Counted from the first letter of the stretch, positions 25,676 to 35,655 are shown. The stretch is DNA of 64,000 nt from DAISJI01 sp964559835 (GCA_964559835.1 CAZLJE010000019.1:1-64000); one strand, 5' to 3'. Notes: generated from the sequence alone by a model not told the origin. Made by a program: numbers and translations.

Positions 25676-27268
25676 CTATATTCCGCTCGCGCCGCCGTAT
25701 CCCCGCGGGTCAAAACCGCTGTAAAGTTTGCCGCTCTTATGGTCGATCTCGATGGCGTGAACCTTTCCGAAGTAGCCGTCAAATCCGGGAGTGGGTGTGA
25801 CGACTTTGTAACCCAATTCCGTCAGTCCTCGGATAGTCGATTCGGGATAGCTCTGTGTCTCGACCCGCAGATTCTCGTCGGTGAGGAAAAGACGAGGCGC
25901 GGCAAGCGCTTGGTCAAGCGACATGTGATGGTCGATCACATTGACGATCACCTCCACGATGGAGCCCGGGATGCGGCTGGAGCCTGCGGAGCCGATGACG
26001 AGCAAGGGCTGTTTCTGATCGAAAACGATCGTCGGAGATTGGCTGGTTTTGTCACGCTTGTAAGGCGCCGGATCGTCGTTCATTGCGTAGCTGTACGCAT
26101 AAAAGAACCCGAACTCCGGATTTGCAACCTTCGTCCCGAAGATCGGCCCGATTGATTGCGTCATCGCGACTGCCATACCGCTTTCATCCATGACCGAGAG
26201 ATGTGTCGTCTCGCCCTCGTTGACGGATTTCTGTGCTCGAACGGGTACGGGCAGCGCGTGAGCCAAGTCGATCTCACGGGCCCTGCGGTCAGCGAGTGCG
26301 TTCGACACCTGCTTCCAATCGGCGAGTTCCTCATCTGAGTTCCCGAGGTAGATCGCCTGAGCCATGATGTGGAGATACGCGGGATCGTCCTGCTTTAGCG
26401 TTGAAAGCGGAAAATGGCCGAGAACCTGTAGCATTTCGACCACCGATGCGCCGTTGCATTGGTCGCCGCGGCTTACGATGCGGTGTCCACGGTAGTTACC
26501 CTCGACGATCTTTCCAGGCAGAACCTTGTAACGAGCGAGGTCGGCTGCGGTGATCAGGCCTCCCTCTTTTGACATGTCGTCGAGGATTGCAGCCGCAATC
26601 TTCCCCTTATAGACAGCTTGCGACCCTTGCGCAGCGATCAACTCCAGCGCCTTGGCGAGGGCTGCTTGTCGGAAGAGGTCACCTTTCTTATACGGTGACC
26701 CGTCCGCTTTGAGGAAGTGCTGTGCGCTTCCCGGATACTCTTTCAAAGACTTCAGGTTGTTCTGAAAGAAACGTTCATATTGCTCGTTGATAACGAAGCC
26801 GTCGCGCGCTAGAGCGATCGCCGGCTGCATGACGACGCGCAGCGGCAGCTTTCCGTATTTTGCGACCATCTGTTCGAGCGCGGCCGGACTACCGGGAACT
26901 GACGCTGTCTTATAGCCCTGCCCGGTACCGATGGGCGTTTCGGCCGCTCCGGGTGCCATAGTTGCGCCGTCAATACCGACGATTTTTCCGTCCGAAAGAA
27001 GAATCAGAGCTTGCGATCGTCCGGCCAGACTACACATGGCTGGGTCAGTGACCATCAGCGCAAACCCGACTGCAGCAGCCGCGTCGACCGCGTTTCCACC
27101 TTTTCGGAGGGTGTCGACTCCAGCCTGCACCGCTTCAGGCGTTCCTGCGGCCACGGCTGCTTTGGAAAATGCTCGGCCGTGAACGAACGGTGTAAGGAAC
27201 AGCACCTCGACGAGGATCGCTGCCCACAACAGGAGCGTCGTTTTGGGGCGTCGTTGCTGCATCATCAT
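25676..27268 (-). CDS. ggt: exported gamma-glutamyltransferase (second of two)
   Basis: This 530-residue homologue has a signal peptide (about 8-32), GGNAVDAAAAVGFALMVTDP, the nucleophile Thr354 in ETTHLSV and the GSAGSSRIP oxyanion region. Start ATG 27268 is one of three consecutive ATGs preceded by GAGGAA, so it is well supported. It is the first gene of the pair with the copy at 23923. A FadR-type operator palindrome lies about 165 bases upstream (27434-27444). Two paralogues side by side suggest different substrates or a heteromeric set for one extracellular gamma-glutamyl compound. Confidence 0.93.
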   Translation of the reverse strand: MMMQQRRPKTTLLLWAAILVEVLFLTPFVHGRAFSKAAVAAGTPEAVQAGVDTLRKGGNAVDAAAAVGFALMVTDPAMCSLAGRSQALILLSDGKIVGIDGATMAPGAAETPIGTGQGYKTASVPGSPAALEQMVAKYGKLPLRVVMQPAIALARDGFVINEQYERFFQNNLKSLKEYPGSAQHFLKADGSPYKKGDLFRQAALAKALELIAAQGSQAVYKGKIAAAILDDMSKEGGLITAADLARYKVLPGKIVEGNYRGHRIVSRGDQCNGASVVEMLQVLGHFPLSTLKQDDPAYLHIMAQAIYLGNSDEELADWKQVSNALADRRAREIDLAHALPVPVRAQKSVNEGETTHLSVMDESGMAVAMTQSIGPIFGTKVANPEFGFFYAYSYAMNDDPAPYKRDKTSQSPTIVFDQKQPLLVIGSAGSSRIPGSIVEVIVNVIDHHMSLDQALAAPRLFLTDENLRVETQSYPESTIRGLTELGYKVVTPTPGFDGYFGKVHAIEIDHKSGKLYSGFDPRGYGGASGI

Positions 27269-27433
27269 CCGAGTTCCTCGATGGATAGAGTGCTTTCGAC
27301 TGCGAACATGCTTACCGCCATGCTCCGTGGTTCGCTGCATACGAGTGCCGATTTCACCGGGGTAAGAGCTCCTCCATCAGCAGATTCGTACGTGGAACAT
27401 AGAAGTGCTGCAGCGCTGCAGAATCTAACCAAA

Positions 27434-27444
27434 AGGTACTACCA
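27434..27444. promoter_or_regulatory. FadR-type operator upstream of the ggt pair
   Basis: The site AGGTACTACCA has the NGGT-NNN-ACCN dyad bound by FadR-subfamily GntR regulators. It lies in the 272-base gap between the ggt pair and the regulator gene and is followed by TTTGTCAA. Nearly the same block, AGGTATTACCA followed by TTGTCAA, lies upstream of the TonB-dependent receptor gene. Confidence 0.65.
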
Positions 27445-27540
27445 TTTGTCAATGGGCAAAAGCTCACGCATGCAGGTCACACACAAAATACTTTTCAGTG
27501 CTGTCGGAGTGTGACCAGCGTAAGCAGCGGCTATGAACCG

Positions 27541-28293
27541 CTACAACAAGGATGCGTAATGGATTTTCTGAACCTTTTCGCGTGCGGCGCGGCGCACCAA
27601 CCGGCGATTGTCGTCTGCAATGTGCTTTTGCATGGCTGCGAGTGCTTTTTCCGAATCGCGCGAGGTTAAACAGCGGAAGATTTGCTCGTGGTCGGTAATC
27701 GTGTGACGCGACACGATCGAGCGATACCCGAGCGCTTCCATGTATTGATTGATGACATTAACTACAGCGCGCATCAATAAACCGAGCAGCGGATTTTGGG
27801 TGAGATCGGCGAGTAGCGTGTGGAACTCGTGGACTTTATCTTTCAATCCTGGCGATTCGCCCTTGCCGTTTAGCATGGCCCGCATTTCTGAAAGGTTCTT
27901 CTCGACACGCTTCAGATCGGATTGCGTCGCTCTTTCCATAACAGCGCGAATGATCGCGCCTTCGAGGGCAAGCCGTACTTCGAGCAGATTCTTCAGCGAG
28001 ATAGGCGCAAATTGCAGAGCGTCAGAGAATGATTTCGAAACCTGATCGGCTCCAAACTCGCGTACGAAGCAACCGCCTGTAACACCCCGTTTAATGCTCA
28101 CCAGGCCTGCAGATTCGAGGGTACGCAACGCCTCCCGTACGACGATGCGGCCCACGCGCAGTTGTGATGCCATCTCGCGTTCAGACGGGAACCGTTCGCC
28201 GGGCTTGACCTGGCCCTCGAGGATCGCGCGGCGCAGCAGGTTCGCGACGCTGTCCACGCGCCTTTTTTCGCGAACCGGGGGAAGTGTGACCAT
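27541..28293 (-). CDS. FadR-subfamily GntR transcriptional regulator
   Basis: This 250-residue regulator has an N-terminal winged helix-turn-helix (about 10-80; the segment PSEREMASQLRVGRIVVREAL is diagnostic of GntR) and a C-terminal all-helical FCD ligand domain with the metal-binding Asp/His pattern (EVRLALEGAIIRA, HEFHTLLADL, DHEQIFRCL). FCD regulators usually repress catabolic genes and release DNA on binding a carboxylate. It lies in the middle of the region that carries three near-identical NGGTNNNACCN palindromes, so it is the obvious candidate to bind them. A GGTACC near 28302 might give self-control. Confidence 0.94.
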   Translation of the reverse strand: MVTLPPVREKRRVDSVANLLRRAILEGQVKPGERFPSEREMASQLRVGRIVVREALRTLESAGLVSIKRGVTGGCFVREFGADQVSKSFSDALQFAPISLKNLLEVRLALEGAIIRAVMERATQSDLKRVEKNLSEMRAMLNGKGESPGLKDKVHEFHTLLADLTQNPLLGLLMRAVVNVINQYMEALGYRSIVSRHTITDHEQIFRCLTSRDSEKALAAMQKHIADDNRRLVRRAAREKVQKIHYASLL

Positions 28294-28400
28294 TCATTGA
28301 GGGTACCACGCGCTCGCGCGCCTCGCGAAAGATTCCAACAGCCGCGAGGTGCGACTCGCATTTTCCGCCTCAGCAACCGTGACTATGAATCACCAGCGCT

Positions 28401-31400
28401 TCAGAAGTCGATCCTAAGCCCAGCCTGGATGCGTCGCGGTCCCGAGAAATCCGCACGAGCGGGATTTCCCTCCAACTGGCTCGTAATCACTCCGAAGCTG
28501 GATGGTGTGTTCAGAGATAGCGTTGGGTCGCGCAGAATCGGATGGTTAAGAATGTTGAAGAAATCGAATGCGAGTGTCGCGCTGACTCGCTCTCCGATGT
28601 GGGTTTCCTTGCCTACTGAAAAGTCCAGGGTCCAGAACTTCAGTCCGCGAATTAAGCCCCGGTTCGAACGCGTGTCCTGGCTTAAGAGGAAAGGCCGAAA
28701 GCTGTTGAATGCCGCGACTGGATCTTTGAACAGATTCAGTCCAGTTCCACCGATGGCTACGTTCCCTGACGTCGCTACGCCACCGGAACCGTTGATGCCG
28801 GAATACAGCCCGGGGCTGAGGTTCGCGGAACCGTTGCTGTACGCGCTCTCGGTAGTCGATCCGAAAATCGCCTGCGAACCAAAGACTTGTCCGCCTTGCG
28901 AGACTGGGATTGGCAGCCCCGTGCGCGCCTGGAAGATAAATGACGTGTACCAGCCGCCCAGCCGCTTGTTCTTCGGAGCGAACGGTAACTCGTACGTTCC
29001 ATAAGCCTTCACAACATGCCGAATGTCGGTGACGCTGTCCCCATAATCGAAGGCAATATCGTAGGGATTGGAAATGGCGGACGCGCTGGCATCGGCTGCC
29101 GTGCTGCCGGTATCGAGTCCGTGAGACCATGTCCAGTTTGCGTTCAGAGTCAGGTGAGACATGCGTTTCCGCGCAGTTGCGAAGAACGCGTCATAGTTCG
29201 ACCAGCCACCCGACGAGAACCAAGACATGCGATCAAACTGCTGATTCAGCACCGTCGGTTTTCCGGCAGACAAGAGTCGCTTATCGATCGTGTTCGTAAA
29301 TAAAGTGCTCAACTGGCCTGCGATAAATTGACTCGATGCCGCGGCGGCGATCGAAGCGGTTTGACCTGCTCCAAATGTGTTCTCAAACCAAGGCTGCGGC
29401 GTCACCGATGCCGCCGGTGTGCCTTGGCGCAGCTGCGTCGCAACAGCGTCGAACGCGTGGGCAAACGTTTGCTGCGACTTGTGACTCATGTCGACAATAT
29501 GGATCGGCACAGCATTCAGGTTGAAGCTGATCGGAAGCTGGCGTCCGTAGCGTCCGATCCAACCGAGTTCGACGACGGTGCTGCCGGGAAGTTCGCGCTG
29601 GAAGGTGATGTCGGCACCGTGCACGCGGCCAACCTTGAAATTCGGATCAATGGCTCTCGCGGATGTGATACCAAAGCTGCCTGTCGCGGTGCGCGCAGTC
29701 GGGACGAATGGAACGGCAACGGTCGCTACAGGTGTAGGGTTGAATGCTGAACCGTCCACTCCCACGCGGAACGGGACACCTGCCGCGCAACCCGGACCTG
29801 GCGTGTTCGATAACGTGCAGCTCGGCGCTAGAATTGTCGCTGAACTGTTCAATAATTCGTTGCTGCTGATCTGGCTCGTGACCATTACCGTCGTCAGCAC
29901 GCGATCGAACATCAGGCTGTAACCGCCGCGCAACACTGATTTCCGCTGTCCAAAGACAGCCCCCAAGATGCCCTTCTGGAACGACGGACTCCATGATGCT
30001 GCGACACGAGGTGCAACATTAAAGTTGTTTTGGTACGGTGTCCGGCCAACCGTCTTTCTCGGAAGGAACTCCACATTAGCGTTGTAAACGTTCCCTTGCT
30101 GCGCGGCTGACTCCCTCTGCCGCAAATACTGGAACGGATTTATCAACTGGTTATTGGACGCGTCCGCAATAAAGTACTCACGCTGTTGCTCATCGGCCCA
30201 CGGCGTCTCCAGCACCACCTTCAGGCCCCCGTTCAGCGTCAGCGACTGGTTTACGCGCCAGGTGTCCATGGCGAAGATCTCATTGTGCCAGGAGATCGCG
30301 TTGGCGCTGGCGAAGTTTGCGCCACTGGGTTTTCCCGTGGCCGGGTCGCGGACGACCAGCATCTGTGTGTTGTCCCATACTCCGAGCACCGCACCGTACA
30401 GCGTGTTCCAGTTGGAAGTCTGGCTCGAAGGCAAGCAGTTCGTTGGCGCGCTCGTGGTGCAAGTGGGCGGGCGTTGAGCGGCTGGAATGGTCACAAAGCT
30501 TCCGGCAGTGATCTGTGCCGCGGGTACTGTGCTGAGCGGTAACCGATCTGGCCGTGCGTTGAAGAACGCCTGTCGTACCGACGAGAAACCAAACTGGAGA
30601 AGGTGCGAGCCTTTTACCCAGCTCAGGTTATCGCTGAACGTCCAACTGCGCTGCTTCACATATTGCGGGCGCGCCACGTCGGGAGCAGGATCGCCGAGAT
30701 TCCCGAGCCCGCCGAGTTGCAGCGGCACGTTTGTTCCGCTAACCTGCGGCTGCGCAAATACCGCCTGCGTGCCGAAGTCCTGGCGGTCCCAACCGGCGCG
30801 AAATTCATTGTTCAAACCTGAGTTGATCTGCCCGGTGACTGCGACTACCAGGTGTCGCGGGTCGCGCGGACTGCCACCAAGTGTCTTGAACCCATTGCCG
30901 TTTGTGACGCGCGTATCCATCTCCAACTGCCCGATATCAGCGAAGCGTTGCCGTTGGTAGATCGCCGAGCCGGATAGGCGCCACGTCGAAGTGAGACTCT
31001 GATCCAGCCGGAGAACGGCGGTGTCAGATTGCGATGTTGCGTCGGCCGGGACGTGAAAGCCGATCGTGTTCAACCCGTCTCCCAAAGACGGATCGTTGCC
31101 CTTCGGATAGAAGCTAAAATACTGCTTGATCAGTGGGCTTATGCCGATGCTGCGAGGATCGCAAGCAGCATTACGGGCAGGACCGCACACCTTCGAAGTT
31201 GCAAGATCGTAACTGATGATTGCGCGCGTGCTGTCCTGGAAACGCAGAATGCCCTGCCGAAGAGTATCGGTTGGCACAAGGCGACTGGCGTCGGCGGTTT
31301 GGGGAAGCATCCGCCGTTCATAGAAACCAAAGAAGTACGTCTTGCCCTTAAAGATCGGACCGCCGATTCGGCCGCCGAATCGATTGTCGCGGATGGCGGG

Positions 31401-32249
31401 TTTCTTCTGTCCGAGGCGGTTACGTGTCCAACTGTTCGCGTTCAACGCGTCGTTTTGGCCATACCAATAGGCCGCGCCATGAAAATGATCCGTTCCGCGG
31501 CGCGTTGCGAACGTGTAGTAGCCGCCGCTCGACGTCGTGCCAAGTTGCGCATTCGGATTTGCGGTCGTGCTGCGAAACTCCTCGATGGCATCAATCGGCA
31601 GATCGATACTAGAGATTCCGCGAGCAGCAGAGGTATATCGCTCGCTCGCGTCGATACCGTCGATCGTCGTCGTGCTTTGGTCGCCGCGGGCGCCGGCCAC
31701 GCTGCCGCCACGGCCATAGTATTGCGAGCTAACGCCCGTTGCCGGCACTGTCCCAACCTGCAAATAAACGAGCTCTAGCGCATTGCGCTGCGTCGTCGGC
31801 ATCCGGACGATGTCGCGACCACCGATCACGTCGCCGACAGAGGATTCCAACGTCTGCAGCTCTGCTGCCGCGGCGTTTGCGCTGACGTCCACGAACTCGT
31901 CAGAAGAGCCTACGCTCAAGGTCAGGTCGACGCGTGCCGACTTGGCCACTTCGACAGTCACCTGAACCGTCGTAGTGCGAAAGCCGTGCGCTTCGGCGGC
32001 TAGGCGATATCGGCCCGGCGGCACGTTCAGCATCGCAAACTGACCAGAACTGTTCGTCTGCGCGTTGAACTTCGTAGCGGACGCGATGTCAGAAAGGACG
32101 ATCGTCACTTGTGCGACTACCGCGCCACTGGAATCCACGACTGTTCCCACCACTGCGCCGCTGGTGCTCGTCTGCGACCAGGAGATGGTTGAGATGGTCA
32201 GAACGAGAAGAAAGAAGCTGCGAAGCGCCTTGCGACCCCACTTCGTCAT
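28401..32249 (-). CDS. Oar-like TonB-dependent outer-membrane receptor with carboxypeptidase-regulatory domain
   Basis: This 1282-residue outer-membrane transporter has a signal peptide (about 1-27, ending ISWSQ), a carboxypeptidase-regulatory-like beta-sandwich (about 30-115, with SGAVVGTVVDSSGAVVA), a plug region (about 125-250) and a large beta-barrel ending in Phe (RIQAGLRIDF). Such proteins import large or scarce substrates with energy from TonB and are much expanded in Acidobacteriota. The start at ATG 32249 has AGAGGGTGAG upstream. An operator palindrome lies 44 bases before it. The gene lies between the regulator and the aminotransferase, so it is the likely entry point for the substrate of this region. 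Confidence 0.9.
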   Translation of the reverse strand: MTKWGRKALRSFFLLVLTISTISWSQTSTSGAVVGTVVDSSGAVVAQVTIVLSDIASATKFNAQTNSSGQFAMLNVPPGRYRLAAEAHGFRTTTVQVTVEVAKSARVDLTLSVGSSDEFVDVSANAAAAELQTLESSVGDVIGGRDIVRMPTTQRNALELVYLQVGTVPATGVSSQYYGRGGSVAGARGDQSTTTIDGIDASERYTSAARGISSIDLPIDAIEEFRSTTANPNAQLGTTSSGGYYTFATRRGTDHFHGAAYWYGQNDALNANSWTRNRLGQKKPAIRDNRFGGRIGGPIFKGKTYFFGFYERRMLPQTADASRLVPTDTLRQGILRFQDSTRAIISYDLATSKVCGPARNAACDPRSIGISPLIKQYFSFYPKGNDPSLGDGLNTIGFHVPADATSQSDTAVLRLDQSLTSTWRLSGSAIYQRQRFADIGQLEMDTRVTNGNGFKTLGGSPRDPRHLVVAVTGQINSGLNNEFRAGWDRQDFGTQAVFAQPQVSGTNVPLQLGGLGNLGDPAPDVARPQYVKQRSWTFSDNLSWVKGSHLLQFGFSSVRQAFFNARPDRLPLSTVPAAQITAGSFVTIPAAQRPPTCTTSAPTNCLPSSQTSNWNTLYGAVLGVWDNTQMLVVRDPATGKPSGANFASANAISWHNEIFAMDTWRVNQSLTLNGGLKVVLETPWADEQQREYFIADASNNQLINPFQYLRQRESAAQQGNVYNANVEFLPRKTVGRTPYQNNFNVAPRVAASWSPSFQKGILGAVFGQRKSVLRGGYSLMFDRVLTTVMVTSQISSNELLNSSATILAPSCTLSNTPGPGCAAGVPFRVGVDGSAFNPTPVATVAVPFVPTARTATGSFGITSARAIDPNFKVGRVHGADITFQRELPGSTVVELGWIGRYGRQLPISFNLNAVPIHIVDMSHKSQQTFAHAFDAVATQLRQGTPAASVTPQPWFENTFGAGQTASIAAAASSQFIAGQLSTLFTNTIDKRLLSAGKPTVLNQQFDRMSWFSSGGWSNYDAFFATARKRMSHLTLNANWTWSHGLDTGSTAADASASAISNPYDIAFDYGDSVTDIRHVVKAYGTYELPFAPKNKRLGGWYTSFIFQARTGLPIPVSQGGQVFGSQAIFGSTTESAYSNGSANLSPGLYSGINGSGGVATSGNVAIGGTGLNLFKDPVAAFNSFRPFLLSQDTRSNRGLIRGLKFWTLDFSVGKETHIGERVSATLAFDFFNILNHPILRDPTLSLNTPSSFGVITSQLEGNPARADFSGPRRIQAGLRIDF

Positions 32250-32292
32250 GTGCTCACCCTCTGAACTGCCGGATTGCGGAACCTGTAACATA

Positions 32293-32303
32293 AGGTATTA
32301 CCA
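32293..32303. promoter_or_regulatory. FadR-type operator upstream of the TonB-dependent receptor
   Basis: The sequence AGGTATTACCA fits the NGGTNNNACCN dyad and is followed by TTGTCAAG. It lies 44 bases upstream of the receptor start codon, a position suited to repression. Sites with the same core lie at 27434 and 33761. Confidence 0.7.
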
Positions 32304-32363
32304 TTGTCAAGAATTCAAGATGCGCGAACTCATCGTTTGTTCTGGACTAGGTGTCGTACGGAT

Positions 32364-33725
32364 CTAGGTGTTGGAGTGCACCTGTTGCAGCACGGCGGAC
32401 GCCGCTTCGGCCATTTGTCGCACCAGCAGGTCGACTTCCGATTTTCCGATCGTAAACGGCGGCGCGATCAGAACATGGTCGCCGGCTTCACCATCGACGG
32501 TACCCGATCCCGGGTAGACCAGGACGCCGCGCGAACGCAACTCGGCGAAGACTCGCTTGCCGAACTTCTTATCGGCGGCGAATGGTCGTCGCGTGGCAAT
32601 ATCTTCCACAAATTCGACGACCCGTAATAACCCTTTGCCGCGAATATCGCCGATGCAGCTGTGGCCACGGAGCGATTCGAGTTGCTGCGCGAGATACTCG
32701 CCCATATCTCGTGAACACTCGACTAAGTTGTGCTTTTCCAGATAACGCTGCACCGCCAGGCCTGCGGCGACGGAAGGCGGATGGGCTTGATATGTGAAGC
32801 CATGCTGCAGCGTCAACCCGGCGTCCGCGATCGTGCGCCACACATGTTCGGCGACCAGCACCGCCCCTAGGGGTGCGTAGCCGCTGGTGAGACCTTTGCC
32901 GAGCAAAATGATATCGGGCGTAATGCCCCAATGCTCTACCGCAAAATACTTGCCTGTCCGGCCCGCACCGGTCATGACTTCGTCCGCCACCAGGAGCACC
33001 CCGCTTTCGCGGCAGATCCGCTGAATTTCGCCGAGGTAATCATCGGGTGGCGTGGCACCCGAAGTTGCGCCAACCACAGGTTCGAAGAAGAAGGCGGCAA
33101 CATTATCGCCGTTCGAAGATGTCTGTTTCGCAAGGGGCTCCAACTCACGCGCACAAGCGAGTTCGCACTCCGGGTACTTCTTGTGCAGCCAGCAGTGATA
33201 GCAGAAGCAAGGAGAAATGTGTTGCACGCCGGCAAGAAGGGACTCGTAAGCGCGGCGCCTTGTCCGGTTGCCCGAAACCGCGAGTGCGCCGAGGGTCGTG
33301 CCGTGATAGCCATGCCAGCGAGAAACAAGGGTTCGCCGGCTCGGCTGCTGCCGTGCAATCCAGTACTGCAGCACGATTTTGATAGCGGTTTCTGTCGCTT
33401 CCGAGCCGCCGGAAGTAAAATGCACGCGTGCGTTCCGCGAGGTCCCCGGAAACTTTGACGCAAGCAGCGTCGCTAATTCCGCGCCAACGACGGTGTGAAA
33501 TTGCGAGCTGTGTGCATACGACAAGCGTTGTGCCTGGCTGGCGATCGCGTCCACGACCTCGCCTACGCCGTGGCCAATGCTGACCACCGCCGCCCCGCCG
33601 CAGGCGTCAAGGTACTTGTTGCCGCCTTCGTCGTAGATATAAACACCTTCGCCGCGGACCGCGATTGGATATTCCTCCGCGAAATTCCGCGGAAACATGC
33701 CGGCTGAAGAGGTTGCGACAGCCAT
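32364..33725 (-). CDS. class III PLP-dependent aminotransferase
   Basis: This 453-residue cytoplasmic transaminase moves an amino group, typically from an omega- or beta-amino acid, to a keto acid. It has the class III features FTSGGSEATETAIK near 100, the Asp of LLVADEVMTGAGRTG near 240 and the PLP lysine Lys277 in LLGKGLTSGYAPLGA. The start ATG 33725 has GGAGGT nine bases upstream and is preferred over an upstream ATG that falls inside the operator. The gene lies between an amino-acid permease and the receptor, so it probably starts intracellular breakdown of the imported amine. Substrate specificity is not readable. Confidence 0.92.
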   Translation of the reverse strand: MAVATSSAGMFPRNFAEEYPIAVRGEGVYIYDEGGNKYLDACGGAAVVSIGHGVGEVVDAIASQAQRLSYAHSSQFHTVVGAELATLLASKFPGTSRNARVHFTSGGSEATETAIKIVLQYWIARQQPSRRTLVSRWHGYHGTTLGALAVSGNRTRRRAYESLLAGVQHISPCFCYHCWLHKKYPECELACARELEPLAKQTSSNGDNVAAFFFEPVVGATSGATPPDDYLGEIQRICRESGVLLVADEVMTGAGRTGKYFAVEHWGITPDIILLGKGLTSGYAPLGAVLVAEHVWRTIADAGLTLQHGFTYQAHPPSVAAGLAVQRYLEKHNLVECSRDMGEYLAQQLESLRGHSCIGDIRGKGLLRVVEFVEDIATRRPFAADKKFGKRVFAELRSRGVLVYPGSGTVDGEAGDHVLIAPPFTIGKSEVDLLVRQMAEAASAVLQQVHSNT

Positions 33726-33756
33726 CGGACGTCCACCTCCGTTGCGCATTTGTCGG

Positions 33757-33776
33757 TAAAAGGTATTACCTTTTAA
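33757..33776. promoter_or_regulatory. FadR-type operator upstream of the aminotransferase
   Basis: A near-perfect 20-base palindrome has the core AAAAGGTATTACCTTTT. It is the most symmetric of the three good sites and lies about 32 bases upstream of the aminotransferase start, between that gene and the permease stop. Confidence 0.72.
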
Positions 33777-33800
33777 CATACCTCGGTTGATAAGTCACGC

Positions 33801-35138
33801 TCAATCGGGCTGGACTGCTATTCTCTGTTCCGAAATCCCCCTTTTAGGATCGACACGTCGCGAACGGGCCCACAGCCAGTTGATGGCTGCGATTGCGGTC
33901 GTGACTGCCAGCACGAGTAGTTCACTCATGCGGATTCGGCTGGCGAGAAGCAACGTAAATGCCACGCCGCCAGTCGCAAACAGAGGACCCGCTGGCAATC
34001 GGAAACATCCCGAGTTCGGTTGCTTCCGTCTCAACACCGGCAGCGAGCCGCAAACCAACCCATATGTAAACAGCCGCGCAATCGCAGAGAGCGTAAGATT
34101 CCACCGGAAATTGCCCCACACTGCAAGCATCCAAACGAGTCCCGAAAAGGCTAGAACCGAGATATAGGGGGTTGCGAACCGCTTGTGGACCGCACCGAAG
34201 AATGACGGAAAGTCGCCATGTTCCGACAACGCAAACGTGAGCCGTGGCACGTTCAGCGACTGGCTACTCAAGTAGCCGTAAATGCACAGCAACGCCGCGA
34301 ACATCATCCCCACCGAACCAGCAGCACCCATGAACTGGCGAGCCGCAACGGCAATTGCGCGATCTGTAGTGGCTGCGCTCGGCAACACGCCAACCACAAC
34401 GACCTGGATCAGGGTATAGATCAGGGCGCAGATTAAAACTCCTGACAGCAGTGCAAAAGGCGCATCGCGACCCGGATTTTTCGCCTCACCCAGCGGCATG
34501 AGAGCGCCTTCGAAACCGCCTAGTGCGTATACCAGTACGAGGACTGCCTGCAGCCAGTTGCCTGTCGCGGCTGTGGTCGCGGCAACCTGGCTTGGATGGA
34601 TGAAGAACAATCCGACGCCAACAAAGATGGCGAGCGGAAACACTTTCGCAATCGTCAGAACATTGCTGAGTGCTGCAGCTCCGCTCACGCCGCGATAGTT
34701 CACGACGGCGAGCACGCCTATGAGTACTGTGAGCAAGACGATGCGCGTGACGGATCGGTCTGCGCTGGGCCACCACTCCGCCAGGTAAACGACAAACAGA
34801 TTGACGTTAGCTGCGGCGGCGGTGAGTCGCACGAGCCACAGCAGCCACCCCATTTGAATGCCAGCGAAGCGGCCAAAAGCCTCTCGCGCGTACAGATACG
34901 GTCCGCCGCTCGCCGGGAATCGCGATGCTACCTCGGCAAAGCAGGCGACGATAGTCGTCATTCCAGCGGTGGCAAAGAGATAGGCGTAGACGCTGGCGGA
35001 ACCGAGCAGTCCGGCCAACACGGATGGTAGTCCGAAGATACCGGCGCCAATGACCGAATTGACGACCAGCGCTGTGAGCGTCCAACGCCCGATCGCTTTG
35101 ATCAGTCGGTGTTGTCCCGTTTGATCCGCTGCTTTCAT
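33801..35138 (-). CDS. APC superfamily amino-acid permease
   Basis: This 445-residue inner-membrane protein has about 12 hydrophobic helices and the APC opening (LTALVVNSVIGAGIFGLPSVLAGLLG, with the substrate-backbone GAGIFG loop at about 24-29). A PYLYAREAFG segment and a conserved Glu in LGGFEGALMPLGE support amino-acid transport. It probably imports the amino acid released outside the cell by the gamma-glutamyltransferases or peptidases of this region. It is divergent from the cupin gene, with a degenerate operator between them. Confidence 0.9.
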   Translation of the reverse strand: MKAADQTGQHRLIKAIGRWTLTALVVNSVIGAGIFGLPSVLAGLLGSASVYAYLFATAGMTTIVACFAEVASRFPASGGPYLYAREAFGRFAGIQMGWLLWLVRLTAAAANVNLFVVYLAEWWPSADRSVTRIVLLTVLIGVLAVVNYRGVSGAAALSNVLTIAKVFPLAIFVGVGLFFIHPSQVAATTAATGNWLQAVLVLVYALGGFEGALMPLGEAKNPGRDAPFALLSGVLICALIYTLIQVVVVGVLPSAATTDRAIAVAARQFMGAAGSVGMMFAALLCIYGYLSSQSLNVPRLTFALSEHGDFPSFFGAVHKRFATPYISVLAFSGLVWMLAVWGNFRWNLTLSAIARLFTYGLVCGSLPVLRRKQPNSGCFRLPAGPLFATGGVAFTLLLASRIRMSELLVLAVTTAIAAINWLWARSRRVDPKRGISEQRIAVQPD

Positions 35139-35193
35139 ATTCCCATGGGACCCTGAAGTCGAGTTTCCGAGCGACGGACACTGTACACCAAAT

Positions 35194-35202
35194 GGACATA
35201 CC
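35194..35202. promoter_or_regulatory. degenerate FadR-type site between permease and cupin
   Basis: GGACATACC keeps GG and TACC of the GGTATTACC core and is followed by TATTGCCA, which recalls the ATTGTCAA next to other sites. It matches six of nine core positions, so it is only a candidate. Confidence 0.3.
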
Positions 35203-35263
35203 TATTGCCACTGAATTCGGTTTTGTGTTTTACTGCCTCGCATTCGTAACACATGAGGCAGCC

Positions 35264-35620
35264 ATGCAATTGATCCGTTGGTCAGAAGTTCCCGTGGAAG
35301 AAATCAGTCCGACCGTACGCCGGCAGGTGTTGTGGGGCAAGAACGGAACGCTCGCTCGATTCTTGTTCGACAAAGGCACTCACGTTTCGGCGCACAAACA
35401 CGAAAGTGAGCAGCACACCTGCGTCGTCCAGGGTGCGATCAAGGCAAAACTCGCGGGCGAGGATAGTGAAATCGTGGTGCGAGCGGGCGAAGTATTGCTG
35501 ATTCCTGGCGACGTCGAACATGAAGTGTGGGTCCTCGAGGATTCGATCCTGATGGACTTTTTTGCGCCAGCGCGCCAGGACTGGCTCAAAGGCGCACACC
35601 GTTATCTTGCGGGCGAATAG
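35264..35620 (+). CDS. small cupin-domain protein
   Basis: This 118-residue single-domain cupin has the two metal motifs: G-x5-HxHxxxE in GTHVSAHKHESEQH and PGDVEHEV near residue 85. Small cupins of this type act as sensors, isomerases or dioxygenases; the reaction here is unknown. Start ATG 35264 has GAGGCA upstream and is preferred over an in-frame ATG 24 codons earlier. It heads a plus-strand run with the S9 peptidase and amidohydrolase genes, suggesting a part in the same catabolic path. Confidence 0.88.
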   Translation: MQLIRWSEVPVEEISPTVRRQVLWGKNGTLARFLFDKGTHVSAHKHESEQHTCVVQGAIKAKLAGEDSEIVVRAGEVLLIPGDVEHEVWVLEDSILMDFFAPARQDWLKGAHRYLAGE

Positions 35621-35655
35621 CGGCCCTGTTTTTCAGCAACACTTCTGGAGCGAGC

